From the NCBI GenBank assembly GCA_016719015.1, contig JADKAZ010000001.1, positions 186,001 to 250,000 of the forward strand: a stretch of 64,000 bases of DNA, written 5' to 3'. The DNA comes from Chitinophagaceae bacterium (GTDB lineage Bacteria; Bacteroidota; Bacteroidia; Chitinophagales; Chitinophagaceae). Made by a program: the position numbers and the translations under genes. Of this stretch, positions 25,744 to 34,861 are shown piece after piece. The notes under the pieces are model-generated. The model was not told where the DNA came from. It ran no database searches and was given only the letters and a program-made list of their open reading frames with translations. Numbering within the stretch: position 1 is the stretch's first letter; each line of letters begins with the position of its first letter.

Positions 25744-26181
25744 ATGAAAAAGATCATCCCTGCTTTTCTTTTTTGCCTTCTCATGAAATTTTCTATAGCA
25801 CAGGATACGAAAGACAAAATAGAAAGGACCTGCCTTGATTATATTGAAGGATTCTATGAAGGAGATACTACTAAACTGATAAGAAGCCTGCAACCAGCCC
25901 TGTATAAATTTGGTTACTGGAAAAATAAAACCACCGGCAATTATGAACCTGATGGGCAAATGACCTATCGCCAGGCAATTAATTATGCCCAAAAAGTATG
26001 GGAGAAAAAGAATTTTGCTAAGCAAGGAGTTCCCAAAAAAGTGGAAGTGCTTGATATCATGAACAGTATTGCAGCGGCGAAAGTTACAGCCTGGTGGGGT
26101 GTTGATTATATTTTATTATCCAAACAAAAGGAGCAATGGATGATAGAACAGGTATTATGGGAAGGTCCATTACAGCAATAA
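25744..26181 (+). CDS. secreted NTF2-like protein (putative lumazine-binding type)
   Basis: 145 residues with a signal peptide (MKKIIPAFLFCLLMKFSIAQ). The rest matches the short NTF2-like family often labelled putative lumazine-binding: CLDYIEGFYEGDTTKLIRSLQPALYKFG and the C-terminal WWGVDYILLSKQKEQWMIEQVLW. Function unknown; the lumazine label is historical. The next gene is a DUF4440 lipoprotein of the same fold, 30 bases downstream. Confidence 0.75.
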   Translation: MKKIIPAFLFCLLMKFSIAQDTKDKIERTCLDYIEGFYEGDTTKLIRSLQPALYKFGYWKNKTTGNYEPDGQMTYRQAINYAQKVWEKKNFAKQGVPKKVEVLDIMNSIAAAKVTAWWGVDYILLSKQKEQWMIEQVLWEGPLQQ

Positions 26182-26210
26182 ACAATTGGTTTCACTTTAA
26201 TAATACGATT

Positions 26211-26666
26211 ATGCAAAAAAAATGCACAATAATTTTTTTTATTATAACTGTAGTGCTGCTCACTTCATGCCAATCAGGAAATACAGGCGAAAAACAGGAA
26301 AAAGCAAAAAAAGAAATTCAAGCAGCTGAAAAGGAGTTTGAAAAAATGGCAGCTGAAAAAGGTATAGCTGAAGCTTTCTGGTATTTTGCTGATTCCAGTG
26401 CAGTCATCAGGGGTGCAAACGACTCACTGATCCTTGGAAAAGAAGGCATCCGAAACTTTTTCTCTGCTGATCGTTTTAAAACAGCTACAGTGAGATGGTC
26501 CCCCGATTTTATAGACGCTGCCGAATCGGGTGAGATGGGATATACATACGGAAAATATACCTGGCAGTCGAAAGATAGTACCGGCAAAGTCAATGAGTCA
26601 AGGGGTGTTTTCCATACGGTATGGAAAAAGCAACAAGATGGCAACTGGAAATTTGTTTGGGATTAA
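26211..26666 (+). CDS. DUF4440/NTF2-like lipoprotein
   Basis: 151 residues from ATG 26211; an earlier in-frame ATG overlaps the previous gene and would hide the lipobox. Lipoprotein signal MQKKCTIIFFIITVVLLTSC, then a Lys/Glu-rich helix (KQEKAKKEIQAAEKEFEKMA) and an NTF2-like domain with YFADSSAVIRG, RWSPDFIDAAESGEMGYTYG and KWKFVWD-type ending. Probably an outer- or inner-membrane-anchored binding protein of unknown ligand. Confidence 0.78.
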   Translation: MQKKCTIIFFIITVVLLTSCQSGNTGEKQEKAKKEIQAAEKEFEKMAAEKGIAEAFWYFADSSAVIRGANDSLILGKEGIRNFFSADRFKTATVRWSPDFIDAAESGEMGYTYGKYTWQSKDSTGKVNESRGVFHTVWKKQQDGNWKFVWD

Positions 26667-26716
26667 AATCCGGACCATTTTTACCTTCCTCCATTTTCTC
26701 GCAGTAACATTGCAGC

Positions 26717-27352
26717 ATGTTACAACAGATAGCTCCTTATTTCGGTTACCTCGCCTCCTTGCTCCTTGCACTGGGATTGCTGGTCAACAATGATTTAAAA
26801 TTCCGGTTGCTAAATACTGCCGGTAATATTGCTTTTATCATTTATGGTGTAGTGCTTGGTGCCATGCCAATTATTCTAACCAACAGCATCCTGTTAGCTA
26901 TCAATTTATACTACCTCTATAAAATATATAACCGTAAAGAATATTTTGAATTGCTGGAATTTAGTTCAGGCGGTATAATGATAGACCGTTTTTTATCTTT
27001 TTATCAAAAAGACATAGCCGCACACTTTCCCGATTTTAAGAGGGAGCAACTGGAAGGCAATCTCAATTTTGTGGTACTACGGGATTTAGTCATTGCCAAT
27101 ATCTTCAGCGCAAGACTTTCAGATGATGGTACTGCTGAAGTAATCCTGAATTACACCGTTACTAAGTACAGGGATTATAAAGTAGGCCGTTTTATTTTCG
27201 ATACCGAAAACCAATACCTTATTTCAAAAGGAGTGAAAACAATTTATTATAAAACTGTTGCCAATAAAAGGCATGAAAAATTTTTAGCTGTGATGGGATT
27301 TGCCGAACAGCAGTTAAATGACCAATCCTTTCTTGCCAAGAACATCGGGTGA
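26717..27352 (+). CDS. YgjV-like inner membrane protein with C-terminal soluble domain
   Basis: 211 residues. Three or four hydrophobic segments at the N-terminus (PYFGYLASLLLALGLLVNND, AGNIAFIIYGVVLGAMPIIL, SILLAINLYYLYKIY) match the YgjV membrane family. After residue 80 follows a soluble domain with no recognised catalytic motif (IMIDRFLSFYQKDIAAHFP, FVVLRDLVIANIFSARL, INYTVTKYRDYKVG), somewhat like a degenerate acyltransferase. Function unknown. Confidence 0.6.
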   Translation: MLQQIAPYFGYLASLLLALGLLVNNDLKFRLLNTAGNIAFIIYGVVLGAMPIILTNSILLAINLYYLYKIYNRKEYFELLEFSSGGIMIDRFLSFYQKDIAAHFPDFKREQLEGNLNFVVLRDLVIANIFSARLSDDGTAEVILNYTVTKYRDYKVGRFIFDTENQYLISKGVKTIYYKTVANKRHEKFLAVMGFAEQQLNDQSFLAKNIG

Positions 27353-27429
27353 AGAACTCGTACTAATTGAGTAGCCGCATGCCTGAATATTAAGTCGGGA
27401 CAACGGCCAGATTCCAATGTCGTAAAAAT

Positions 27430-27996
27430 TTAAATCCTGATAATACGGATTACAGTATCCCTCACTCCATTAATCAGTGAACTGTATTTAATTGTATAAT
27501 CACCCGATCCCAGGAATTGAACTATCGGGTCCCGGTCCGTTTGAATTAAACCACCTCCAAAATCCCATACCGTGTTTGTAGAGGCAGGGTTAATGGTTTT
27601 AAATAATGCTCCAACAGGGTATCCGCTGCATTTATCAAAGAAATAAGAAAACTCAGATTTGTTAGCCGGAGGGGGTGTTGCAATAGATAATAGTTTGCAT
27701 ATAGAATCGGTTCCCGTTGGACCCGTAACTCGTAGTTTTAGTAAGTAAGTGCCACCTACATTATAAGTATGGACAGGGTTTGATGAAGTTGATGTTGTAC
27801 CATCCCCGAAATTCCAAAAATAGCTTGTAGCATTTACCGAAGTATTGATAAAAGTAATCGGACTGGGTGCCGCTATCTCATATCCCGATACAGAAAAGTT
27901 AGCATCAGGGTTATTATTAACGGTGTTATTTTTTTTCTCGCACCCTTGTATAAAAAAGATAGTTGCAGCAGCCAGAAGTACAGAAAATACTTTCAT
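27430..27996 (-). CDS. PKD-domain lipoprotein
   Basis: 188 residues. Lipoprotein signal MKVFSVLLAAATIFFIQGC, then a PKD domain (about 30-105) with the hallmark YFWNFGDGTTSTSSNPVHTY and GTYLLKLRVTG. A second shorter beta domain (about 118-188) contains a degenerate WDFGGG and a TIKY segment, so it may be a second, eroded PKD repeat. Likely a surface-anchored protein for protein or glycan binding. No sorting domain at the C-terminus. Confidence 0.78.
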   Translation of the reverse strand: MKVFSVLLAAATIFFIQGCEKKNNTVNNNPDANFSVSGYEIAAPSPITFINTSVNATSYFWNFGDGTTSTSSNPVHTYNVGGTYLLKLRVTGPTGTDSICKLLSIATPPPANKSEFSYFFDKCSGYPVGALFKTINPASTNTVWDFGGGLIQTDRDPIVQFLGSGDYTIKYSSLINGVRDTVIRIIRI

Positions 27997-28089
27997 AAAT
28001 TAATTTTAAATCTCGGTCTGTAAAAATATCAAATATTGGGCAACGGGAATCATCACAGCTGTTAATATTGCTGCATCCTGGCCGCCTTA

Positions 28090-28551
28090 TTATCCTTCCG
28101 GGTTTTGCTTTTTCCGCTCCCTCAGCTTTTGTCGTTGGTTATCTACTTTAATATTATGGCGGATAACATCCCAGTATTCTTTGCCATATTCTACCAGTAT
28201 TTCCGCCCCGGCAGGTATTTCCTTAACTGACTCGATATATACTTTTAATCCATCATCCGTATATTCTGCATTGTTGCTTACGCCTTTTACCCGTTGCAAT
28301 CCCCGGGCATCATTTGCATACCGGGCCAATGCACTTGTGTGACGGCTTGCATCAATCACATGATTTCGCTTTACATAATAGATATATCCATTATTCCCAT
28401 CGTTATCATCTACTTCTTTCCATGTGGTAATTTTCCCTTTATACTCCACTATCCTAGTTCCCCTGGGAATCAGCTCTTTTGCAAATAACCCTTTTCCGGC
28501 TCCGGGCAAAATAGACTTTTTTACTACTACCTTCTTTTCCAATAAAGCCAT
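28090..28551 (-). CDS. SET-domain protein
   Basis: 153 residues, almost entirely a SET domain: SILPGAGKGLFAKELIPRG (SAM-binding GxG), IVEYKGKIT, and the C-terminal EIPAGAEILVEYGKEYW. The usual NHS motif of the pseudo-knot is altered to ARYANDARG, and a charged C-terminal tail follows. Bacterial SET proteins methylate lysines in proteins, but the substrate here is unknown and activity is uncertain because of the altered motif. Cytoplasmic, monocistronic. Confidence 0.8.
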   Translation of the reverse strand: MALLEKKVVVKKSILPGAGKGLFAKELIPRGTRIVEYKGKITTWKEVDDNDGNNGYIYYVKRNHVIDASRHTSALARYANDARGLQRVKGVSNNAEYTDDGLKVYIESVKEIPAGAEILVEYGKEYWDVIRHNIKVDNQRQKLRERKKQNPEG

Positions 28552-28582
28552 ACAAAAAAATTTATTTATATTATGAAAGGCG

Positions 28583-28590
28583 CAAAGATA
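28583..28590 (-). promoter_or_regulatory. -7 element of the SET-domain gene
   Basis: TATCTTTG on the minus strand, 32 bases before the start codon. No good -33 element at 19-21 spacing. Confidence 0.45.
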
Positions 28591-28661
28591 GTGGCCGCAA
28601 CGTTTTACTGTAACAACCCGTCTGTTTATTTTGATTCAACGAAAAATCATCTGTAAGGAAC

Positions 28662-28669
28662 TATTTTTG
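28662..28669 (+). promoter_or_regulatory. -7 element of the secreted-protein gene at 28690
   Basis: TATTTTTG, 20 bases before the ATG, matches TAnnTTTG. Confidence 0.5.
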
Positions 28670-28689
28670 CAATATAACTGTACAGGCAC

Positions 28690-29151
28690 ATGAAAAAGAC
28701 ATCCCTGGTTTTATTATTACTGTTCCCCGTTATTGGGTTTTCCCAACATTTCATTGGCAAGAGTAAGCCACAGGTGATGAAAGAACTGCAAAAGCAAATT
28801 GTTAAAAACGATAGCCTCACCATCACACTGACGGATACCGATTCAGGCCTGGTTTATTCTATAAAAGCACAAAAGGTGTTACCTGCAGATTTTGTTTACA
28901 GTTTTGATAATACAGGAAAATGCCAGTCAGAAAAAGTGATTGCAGGCTGTGACTCCTGCTATAAAAAATTTCTACAGAAAGTACTTGCTGAAAAAAAGTA
29001 TGACTGGAAAAAAATTAATGAGAACCAGTATATATCAAAATATGAATCCCGTATGATGATTGAGCTTCCGACTGATAACAAAAATTATCAGTATACAATT
29101 CTTAAAACAGAATGGACGAAAGAACTTTATGATATATTGAACGGGAATTAG
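28690..29151 (+). CDS. hypothetical secreted protein
   Basis: 153 residues. Signal peptide MKKTSLVLLLLFPVIGFSQ. The mature part is alpha/beta with GKSKPQVMKELQKQIVKND near its start and four Cys (one in GKCQSE, two in AGCDSCYKKF). The pair CDSC could be redox-active or form a disulphide; no heme motif. Family not recognised; similar short periplasmic proteins are common in Bacteroidota. Promoter box TATTTTTG lies upstream. Confidence 0.65.
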   Translation: MKKTSLVLLLLFPVIGFSQHFIGKSKPQVMKELQKQIVKNDSLTITLTDTDSGLVYSIKAQKVLPADFVYSFDNTGKCQSEKVIAGCDSCYKKFLQKVLAEKKYDWKKINENQYISKYESRMMIELPTDNKNYQYTILKTEWTKELYDILNGN

Positions 29152-29171
29152 TTTTACTTGTTCAATTGCAC

Positions 29172-29522
29172 CTAATTCTCCAGCAACCCATCCTCTTTCC
29201 ATTTCTTAAATACTGCAATAGTACTATCACTTAATTTGGCTGTTTTCTTAAATGGCATAAACCCTTTTACTGTAGGTTCCAGTTCAATACGGCGTATAAT
29301 TTCATCAATATCCGTCTTTACATTAGCAAAATTATCATAAGGCTTTTTCTTGCCCCCATTAGCCGGGATATGACAAGGCGAGCAGTTATTCATGATAACT
29401 GTTGACACTCCGGAAGTATAAGTGGACTTGGGAATGGCCGCGGCTGTTTTTTTAGCTGAGCTGCAATTAGACAATATAATTACTCCAAAGGCGACACCCA
29501 GAAGTATAAAATATTTTTTCAT
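29172..29522 (-). CDS. c-type cytochrome-like lipoprotein
   Basis: 116 residues from the ATG at 29522, which gives a lipoprotein signal (MKKYFILLGVAFGVIILSNC). A single heme c motif CSPCH lies in IMNNCSPCHIPANGGKK, followed by FMPFKKTAKLSD, where the Met could be the distal heme ligand. It resembles the small heme-binding lipoproteins of Bacteroidota. Probably periplasmic electron carrier or sensor. Convergent with the preceding secreted-protein gene and divergent from the MFS gene. Confidence 0.75.
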   Translation of the reverse strand: MKKYFILLGVAFGVIILSNCSSAKKTAAAIPKSTYTSGVSTVIMNNCSPCHIPANGGKKKPYDNFANVKTDIDEIIRRIELEPTVKGFMPFKKTAKLSDSTIAVFKKWKEDGLLEN

Positions 29523-29644
29523 GTTGTTAGTTTGAAAACTGAAAATAACCAAAAAAACAAAAGCAACATAACCGGTCATCAAATCGGTTTCTTTCCGGGT
29601 ACGCTGCTTCGTAATATACCCGTTCAGTAACTTTACAAACATCT

Positions 29645-30844
29645 ATGCTGCAAACTACAGCTAAAACATACCGGAATGCATACTCAGGCTTATCAAAAGA
29701 GACCTGGTTACTGTCATTGATAATGCTCATTAACCGGAGCGGAACAATGGTAGTTCCCTTTATGACCTTATACCTTACTGACCCGAAAATGGGTTACTCA
29801 GTAGGACAAGCTGGTATCGTATTCGGATTGTTTGGAGCAGGTGCTTTTTGCGGTGCCTGGTTGGGTGGCCGCCTTACCGATAAAATTGGTTTCTACCCTG
29901 TTCAGTTATTTACCTTGGTTGTAGGTGGTATCCTCTTTATGATACTGGGGCAGATGAAAACCTATCCGCTAATCTGTACATTCACCTTCCTGCTGAGTTT
30001 TGTAAATGAGGCTTTTCGCCCCGCCAACTCCACTGCTATCGCTTTTTATAGCAAAGAAGACAACCGTACCCGTTCTTATGCCCTGAACCGGTTGGCGATT
30101 AATCTTGGCTGGGCAGTCGGCAGCGGATTAGGAGGTTTTTTGGCCGATATTAATTATGAATTATTGTTTTGGGTAGATGGGTTTACTAATATTGGTGCTG
30201 CCCTATTAATGTGGCTGATACTTAAACCGGTAAATTTCCGGCCACCCGCAAAAGTGAAAATTGACGCCCCAGTTGTACAATCGGCCTATAAGGATAAAGC
30301 CTTTTTGGTATTTGCTTTTATCACCATGCTATTCGCTTGTTGTTTTTTCCAGTTGTTTAATAACCTCCCATTGTACTTCGAAAAAAATCTTCATTTTTCA
30401 AAGCCGTTTATCGGCATTTTAATGGCTACTAATGGCGTTATCATAGCCTTGGTAGAAATGGTATTGATATTTAAACTGGAAGGAAAAAGAAATATCCTTC
30501 AATACATTACCCTTGGCGTTTTCATGGTAGGCATATCCTTTTTAATGTTGAACTTACCGGGTGCATCAGTAGCAGTGGCAATCAGTATGATAGTAATGGT
30601 CACTTTTGGGGAAATACTTTCGATGCCTTTTATGAACAGCTACTGGATTACCAGGACCCAACTTTCCAACAGGGGGCAATATGCGGCCCTTTATACAATG
30701 GCCTGGTCCGCCGCACAAACCCTTGGCCCAATGGGCGGCGCACAAATAGCGGAACATGCCGGCTTTACTGTATTATGGTGGCTGGTAGGCGGCGTTTGTA
30801 TTTTCACCACATTTGCGTTCTGGAGACTATACCGTGCTGAATGA
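29645..30844 (+). CDS. MFS transporter (DHA1-like)
   Basis: 399 residues, about 12 membrane segments. MFS motif A is seen in WLGGRLTDKIGFYPV between TM2 and TM3; FRPANSTAIAFY and RSYALNRLAINLGWAVG are typical of the YdeE/MdtH-like efflux group. Likely a proton-coupled exporter of drugs or metabolites; substrate unknown. Its start is 120 bases from the divergent cytochrome-like gene. Confidence 0.85.
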   Translation: MLQTTAKTYRNAYSGLSKETWLLSLIMLINRSGTMVVPFMTLYLTDPKMGYSVGQAGIVFGLFGAGAFCGAWLGGRLTDKIGFYPVQLFTLVVGGILFMILGQMKTYPLICTFTFLLSFVNEAFRPANSTAIAFYSKEDNRTRSYALNRLAINLGWAVGSGLGGFLADINYELLFWVDGFTNIGAALLMWLILKPVNFRPPAKVKIDAPVVQSAYKDKAFLVFAFITMLFACCFFQLFNNLPLYFEKNLHFSKPFIGILMATNGVIIALVEMVLIFKLEGKRNILQYITLGVFMVGISFLMLNLPGASVAVAISMIVMVTFGEILSMPFMNSYWITRTQLSNRGQYAALYTMAWSAAQTLGPMGGAQIAEHAGFTVLWWLVGGVCIFTTFAFWRLYRAE

Positions 30845-30870
30845 ATTTAAGCAATAAACTTCCACTTTAT

Positions 30871-30878
30871 TACCTTTG
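30871..30878 (+). promoter_or_regulatory. -7 element of lipoprotein gene at 30885
   Basis: TACCTTTG only six bases before the first ATG, so the transcript has a very short leader or is effectively leaderless. Confidence 0.5.
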
Positions 30879-30884
30879 CGAACC

Positions 30885-31322
30885 ATGACAAAGATGAAAT
30901 GGGCAGCGATTTTGATGATTACTTTTTTCAGTCAGTCCTGCCAGCAAAAAGAAATATTAACCCGTGAAGAAGTGATAGCGGCCATTCAACGTTTTGATCA
31001 GGGTTGGAAAAATAAAAACCCGGCAGAAGTAGATACTGTTTTATCCCCCTCTTACGTTTACTTCACACAATCGGGAGGCACCTTCGACAGAAAAAATATA
31101 ATATACACAGCTGGCTCTTCTGATTATAAGCTGGATACAGTACATCGCAAGCAAATAGATATTAAGATAGAAGGAAATACAGCTATAGTAAATACGATAT
31201 GGTATGGCAAGGGCTCTTACTTAGATAACCCTTTTGATGACAGGCAGCGATGCAGTATTACTATCATTAAAAATAAGGGGAAAGTTGAAATTTTATCCGA
31301 ACACTGCACCCTGATAAAATAG
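30885..31322 (+). CDS. DUF4440/NTF2-like lipoprotein
   Basis: 145 residues from ATG 30885; a second ATG at 30894 is equally possible given the promoter position. Lipoprotein signal KWAAILMITFFSQSC, then an NTF2-like domain: IAAIQRFDQGWKNKNPAEVDTVLSPSYVYF, FDRKNIIYTAG, and NTIWYGKGSY. Third member of this fold with a lipobox in the window. Convergent with the racemase gene, two bases apart. Function unknown. Confidence 0.75.
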   Translation: MTKMKWAAILMITFFSQSCQQKEILTREEVIAAIQRFDQGWKNKNPAEVDTVLSPSYVYFTQSGGTFDRKNIIYTAGSSDYKLDTVHRKQIDIKIEGNTAIVNTIWYGKGSYLDNPFDDRQRCSITIIKNKGKVEILSEHCTLIK

Positions 31323-31324
31323 CA

Positions 31325-32014
31325 TCAACTCAGTACAAAATCAACAGCTGCTGTCGCATGCAGTAAAGTAGTGTCAAAAACTGGGATAGAACAATCTTCC
31401 TGCTTTATCAGTAAAGGAATTTCAGTACAACCTAAAATCACACCTTCAGCGCCTTGCTGATGTAATGAGTTAATGATGCCTATGTACTGTTCTTTTGTGG
31501 AAGATGATAGAATGCCCTTCCCTAATTCCTCATAAATACTTTTATTGATTATTTCTATTCCCCTCTCATCCGGAATCAGGGTTTTGATACCATGTAAAGC
31601 CAGTTTATTCTTATAAAAATCAAACTGCATCGTGTATTTGGTTCCTAACAAAGCAATTGTACTGACTCCTTTTGCTTTTATTGCCTTCGCTGTTGCATCT
31701 GCAATATGTATCAGCGGAATATTGGTTACAGCCGCTACTTCCTCTGCAATATGGTGCATGGTATTAGCGCCAAGCAAAAGGCAATCTGCACCGGCAGCCT
31801 CCGTTTTTTTTGCCGCATCACTAATAATTGCGGCAATGCTGTTCCAGTCACCTGACTGTGTCAATCTCTTTATCTCTCCATAATTCACAGAATTAATGAT
31901 GATTTTTGCAGCCATATCATTACCCAGCCTCTCATTTACCTGCTGGTTCATGAAACGGTAATAGTCAATAGTAGAATGCCAGGTGAGTCCGCCTACAAGC
32001 CCGATTGTTTTCAT
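31325..32014 (-). CDS. aspartate/glutamate racemase family protein
   Basis: 229 residues. N-terminal GLVGGLTWHSTIDYYRFMN and C-terminal VILGCTEIPLLI are characteristic of the Asp/Glu racemase family. The second catalytic Cys (in GCTE) is present. The first position, Cys in classical members, lies in LLLGANTMHHIAEE and is Thr, as in the YgeA-like broad-specificity L-Asp/L-Glu racemases. Racemase activity is therefore plausible, supplying D-amino acids. Cytoplasmic, single gene. Confidence 0.82.
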   Translation of the reverse strand: MKTIGLVGGLTWHSTIDYYRFMNQQVNERLGNDMAAKIIINSVNYGEIKRLTQSGDWNSIAAIISDAAKKTEAAGADCLLLGANTMHHIAEEVAAVTNIPLIHIADATAKAIKAKGVSTIALLGTKYTMQFDFYKNKLALHGIKTLIPDERGIEIINKSIYEELGKGILSSSTKEQYIGIINSLHQQGAEGVILGCTEIPLLIKQEDCSIPVFDTTLLHATAAVDFVLS

Positions 32015-32094
32015 TGGTTAAAAATAGAGAAAAGCATCCCTGGCAGCAAAAATTTCGTCAGGCAGTGGTAACAAATAGGAAACACCCAAAAGCT

Positions 32095-32102
32095 TACTTT
32101 TG
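32095..32102 (+). promoter_or_regulatory. -7 element of the phosphatase gene
   Basis: TACTTTTG, 15 bases before the ATG at 32118; an in-frame TTG overlaps it and is not the start. Confidence 0.45.
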
Positions 32103-32117
32103 CGCAAACATTTTTTC

Positions 32118-33739
32118 ATGCAGAAATTATCAGTCGCACTATTATTGGCCATACTTAGTTTTTCCGTTCAGGCCCAACAAACTATTCAGCGTCCGAAATT
32201 AATCGTTGGAATAGTCGTTGACCAGATGCGATGGGATTATCTATACCGCTTTTACGACAGGTATGCTCCCAATGGAGGATTTAAAAGAATGCTGAACCAG
32301 GGTTTTGCCTGTGAAAATACGCTGATACCCTACACTCCTACTTATACAGGCTGCGGACACAGTTCAATTTATACAGGTTCTGTTCCTGCCATTAACGGCA
32401 TTACTGGTAATTTCTGGTGGGACAGTGAGCAAATGCGGTCAGTTTACTGCACTGAAGACAAATCAGTTAATACCGTTGGAAGTAATTCTACAGCGGGTAA
32501 GCAAAGTCCAAGAAATTTATTGACAACTACCATTTGTGATGAATTAAAAATTGCAACTAATTTTAAAAGCAAAATAGTTGGGATTTCCCTGAAAGACCGG
32601 GGTGGTATTTTACCAGCCGGTCATAGTGCCAATGCGGCTTACTGGTACGATAATTCAGTGGGCAAGTGGATTACTTCCACTTATTATATGAATGAATTAC
32701 CAACATGGGTGAATGATTTTAATGATAAAAAGTTAGTTGATAAATATTATGAACAGGGCTGGGGGTTATTATATCCGGCTGCAAGCTATATCCAAAGCAC
32801 TTCAGATCAAAAATCATATGAAGCAAACACTCTTGGTGGCAATACGTTTCCTTATGACCTGAAAAAATATGCAGGGAAGGATTATACAAAAATTTCTACC
32901 ACACCTATGGGCAATACGCTGACAGCAGAATTTGCCAAGGCTTCTATTGTAGCCGAACAATTAGGTAAGGACAACATCACCGACTTCCTGGCAATAAGTT
33001 TTTCGTCACCTGATTATATCGGCCATTCTTATGGGCCCAATTCTATTGAATCCGAAGATGGCTTTTTACGATTAGATAAAGAATTAGGGAGTTTGCTCGA
33101 TTTTCTGGATAACAAGGTTGGCAAAGGCCAATACACAGTTTTTCTTTCTGCTGACCATGGAGTGGCCAACATACCCGAGTTCATGAAGGAAAATAAACTT
33201 CCGGGTGGAAGAATATTTATGAATGATGTTACCAAAGAGATGAATACTTCACTCAATGAAAAATACAAGATCAGCAATATCATTATGTATGATGATAATT
33301 ACCAGCTTGCCCTGAATCACCCGGCCCTCGACTCGGCCCAATTAGATACAAAAAAAATAGTCAGCTGGATTGTTGATAACCTGGGAAAGAATCCTGCTAT
33401 TGCCAGGGTATTCCCCTTAGATGAACTGAATAAAGTACCCCTTCCTGCAACAGTCCGTACCTATATGAATAACGGGTATTATAAAAAACGAAGTGGAGAT
33501 ATACAATTTATACTAAACCCAACTTCATTGATGCATGGAGCAATACCGGCACAACACATGGGTTATGGAATCCGTATGACACTCATATTCCATTACTCTG
33601 GTATGGATGGGGCATCAAACAGGGAAAGACAAACAGGGAAACATATATGAGTGATATAGCACCTACAATTGCTGCTTTATTGCGGATTCAGGCACCGAAC
33701 GGTAATATCGGGCAGGTGATTACGGAAGTAATAAAATAG
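32118..33739 (+). pseudogene. PafA-type periplasmic alkaline phosphatase with a late frameshift
   Basis: Signal peptide MQKLSVALLLAILSFSVQAQ, then an alkaline-phosphatase-superfamily domain: metal Asp35 in GIVVDQMRWD, Thr77 nucleophile in YTPTYTGCGHSS, Asn98 in TGNFWWD and the K-x-R pair in SLKDRGG, the monoesterase signature of PafA. The open frame ends at 33650, but from about 33553 the next frame reads THGLWNPYDTHIPLLWYGWG, the conserved C-terminus with a zinc-ligand His, up to a stop at 33739. One missing base near 33551-33556 (an expected CAACAACAC) explains it. Either the gene is broken or the base is a sequencing error; a restored product would have about 540 residues. Confidence 0.8.
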
Positions 33740-33808
33740 TCTTGATTAAATATTTGAATAAACTTTTGTATTTTTCTATATCTGATTAACCATCTCAACC
33801 ACCTATAT

Positions 33809-34834
33809 ATGAAAAAAATAAAATGGCTCTTCGTGTCATTATTTTCAGCCACTCTTACTTTTGCGCAGGGACAAAAAGTAGATGCTGTAAAATTCTTCGT
33901 TGAAGAAGGAATGATAGAAATGACGTTGACAACCGATATCCCCCAGATGCAGAAAGAAAAAGGCGAGGATATGTTTCAAGCAGCGACAGTCAAATTACGT
34001 TTCCCGGATAGTACTGTCATAGAAGAACCCATAACGGTAGCTCCAAGAGGCCACTTCAGAAGGGAATATTGTAATATTCCGCCTATCATGGTTGACTTCA
34101 AAAATCCAACCTCTCCTCTCCTATCTCCTTTGGGCAAATTAAAACTGGTAATAGGCTGCGGCACCAATGGTAACGATGAACAGTTGCTCCTCAAGGAATA
34201 CCTCATATATAAAATCTACAACCTGCTGGAGGATAAAAGCTTCCGGGTACGACTCGTAAAACTCAACTACAGTGATACAAGAGGAAGGGTCAAAAATTTT
34301 TCGCAATTTGCTTTTCTTATTGAAGATGATAAAGACATGGCGGTAAGAAATAATTGTATCAAAAAAGTAAAAGCACAATACCTGACAGAAAGCACAGACA
34401 GGGCATTGATGACAAAAGTTGCGGTTTTTGAATACATGATCAGTAATGGAGACTGGTCAGTTCCTGCTAATCATAACATCAGGCTTATCTATGATAAATT
34501 TAATGATGCAGCCCTCCCTTATGCAGTGCCTTACGATTTTGACCATTCAGGCTTTGTCAATGCAGGCTATGCAGTACCTAATGAACTGTTAGGAACTGAA
34601 ACAGTAAAAGAAAGAGCCTACAGGGGTTTCCCCAGAACAATGGATGAGCTGCAAGCCACTTTTGAAATCTTCAAAAGCAAAAGGGATGCTATTAATTCAC
34701 TGATAAACAATTTTGTTCCGCTGCAGGCAAGGAATAAAAAAGAATTGGTCTCCTACTTAGATGAATTTTACAAGACCATCAATGACAAAAGACAAGTACA
34801 GAGTATTTTTATAGACAATGCAAGGACCAAATAA
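33809..34834 (+). CDS. secreted protein resembling CotH-kinase-like family
   Basis: 341 residues with a signal peptide (MKKIKWLFVSLFSATLTFAQ). Conserved-looking pieces are APRGHFRREYCNIPPIMVDF, a KEYLIYKIYNLLEDKSFRVR stretch, YSDTRGR, and VPYDFDHSGFVN late in the protein. The K-E-Y-L-x-Y-K-x-Y-N region and the later D-F-D-H are reminiscent of CotH-type atypical protein kinases (Lys region, then metal-binding Asp). The match is distant and I would not claim kinase activity. Followed 27 bases later by the acyl-CoA-binding gene. Confidence 0.55.
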   Translation: MKKIKWLFVSLFSATLTFAQGQKVDAVKFFVEEGMIEMTLTTDIPQMQKEKGEDMFQAATVKLRFPDSTVIEEPITVAPRGHFRREYCNIPPIMVDFKNPTSPLLSPLGKLKLVIGCGTNGNDEQLLLKEYLIYKIYNLLEDKSFRVRLVKLNYSDTRGRVKNFSQFAFLIEDDKDMAVRNNCIKKVKAQYLTESTDRALMTKVAVFEYMISNGDWSVPANHNIRLIYDKFNDAALPYAVPYDFDHSGFVNAGYAVPNELLGTETVKERAYRGFPRTMDELQATFEIFKSKRDAINSLINNFVPLQARNKKELVSYLDEFYKTINDKRQVQSIFIDNARTK

Positions 34835-34861
34835 TTGTAACAATAAACCTAAAAAAACAAT

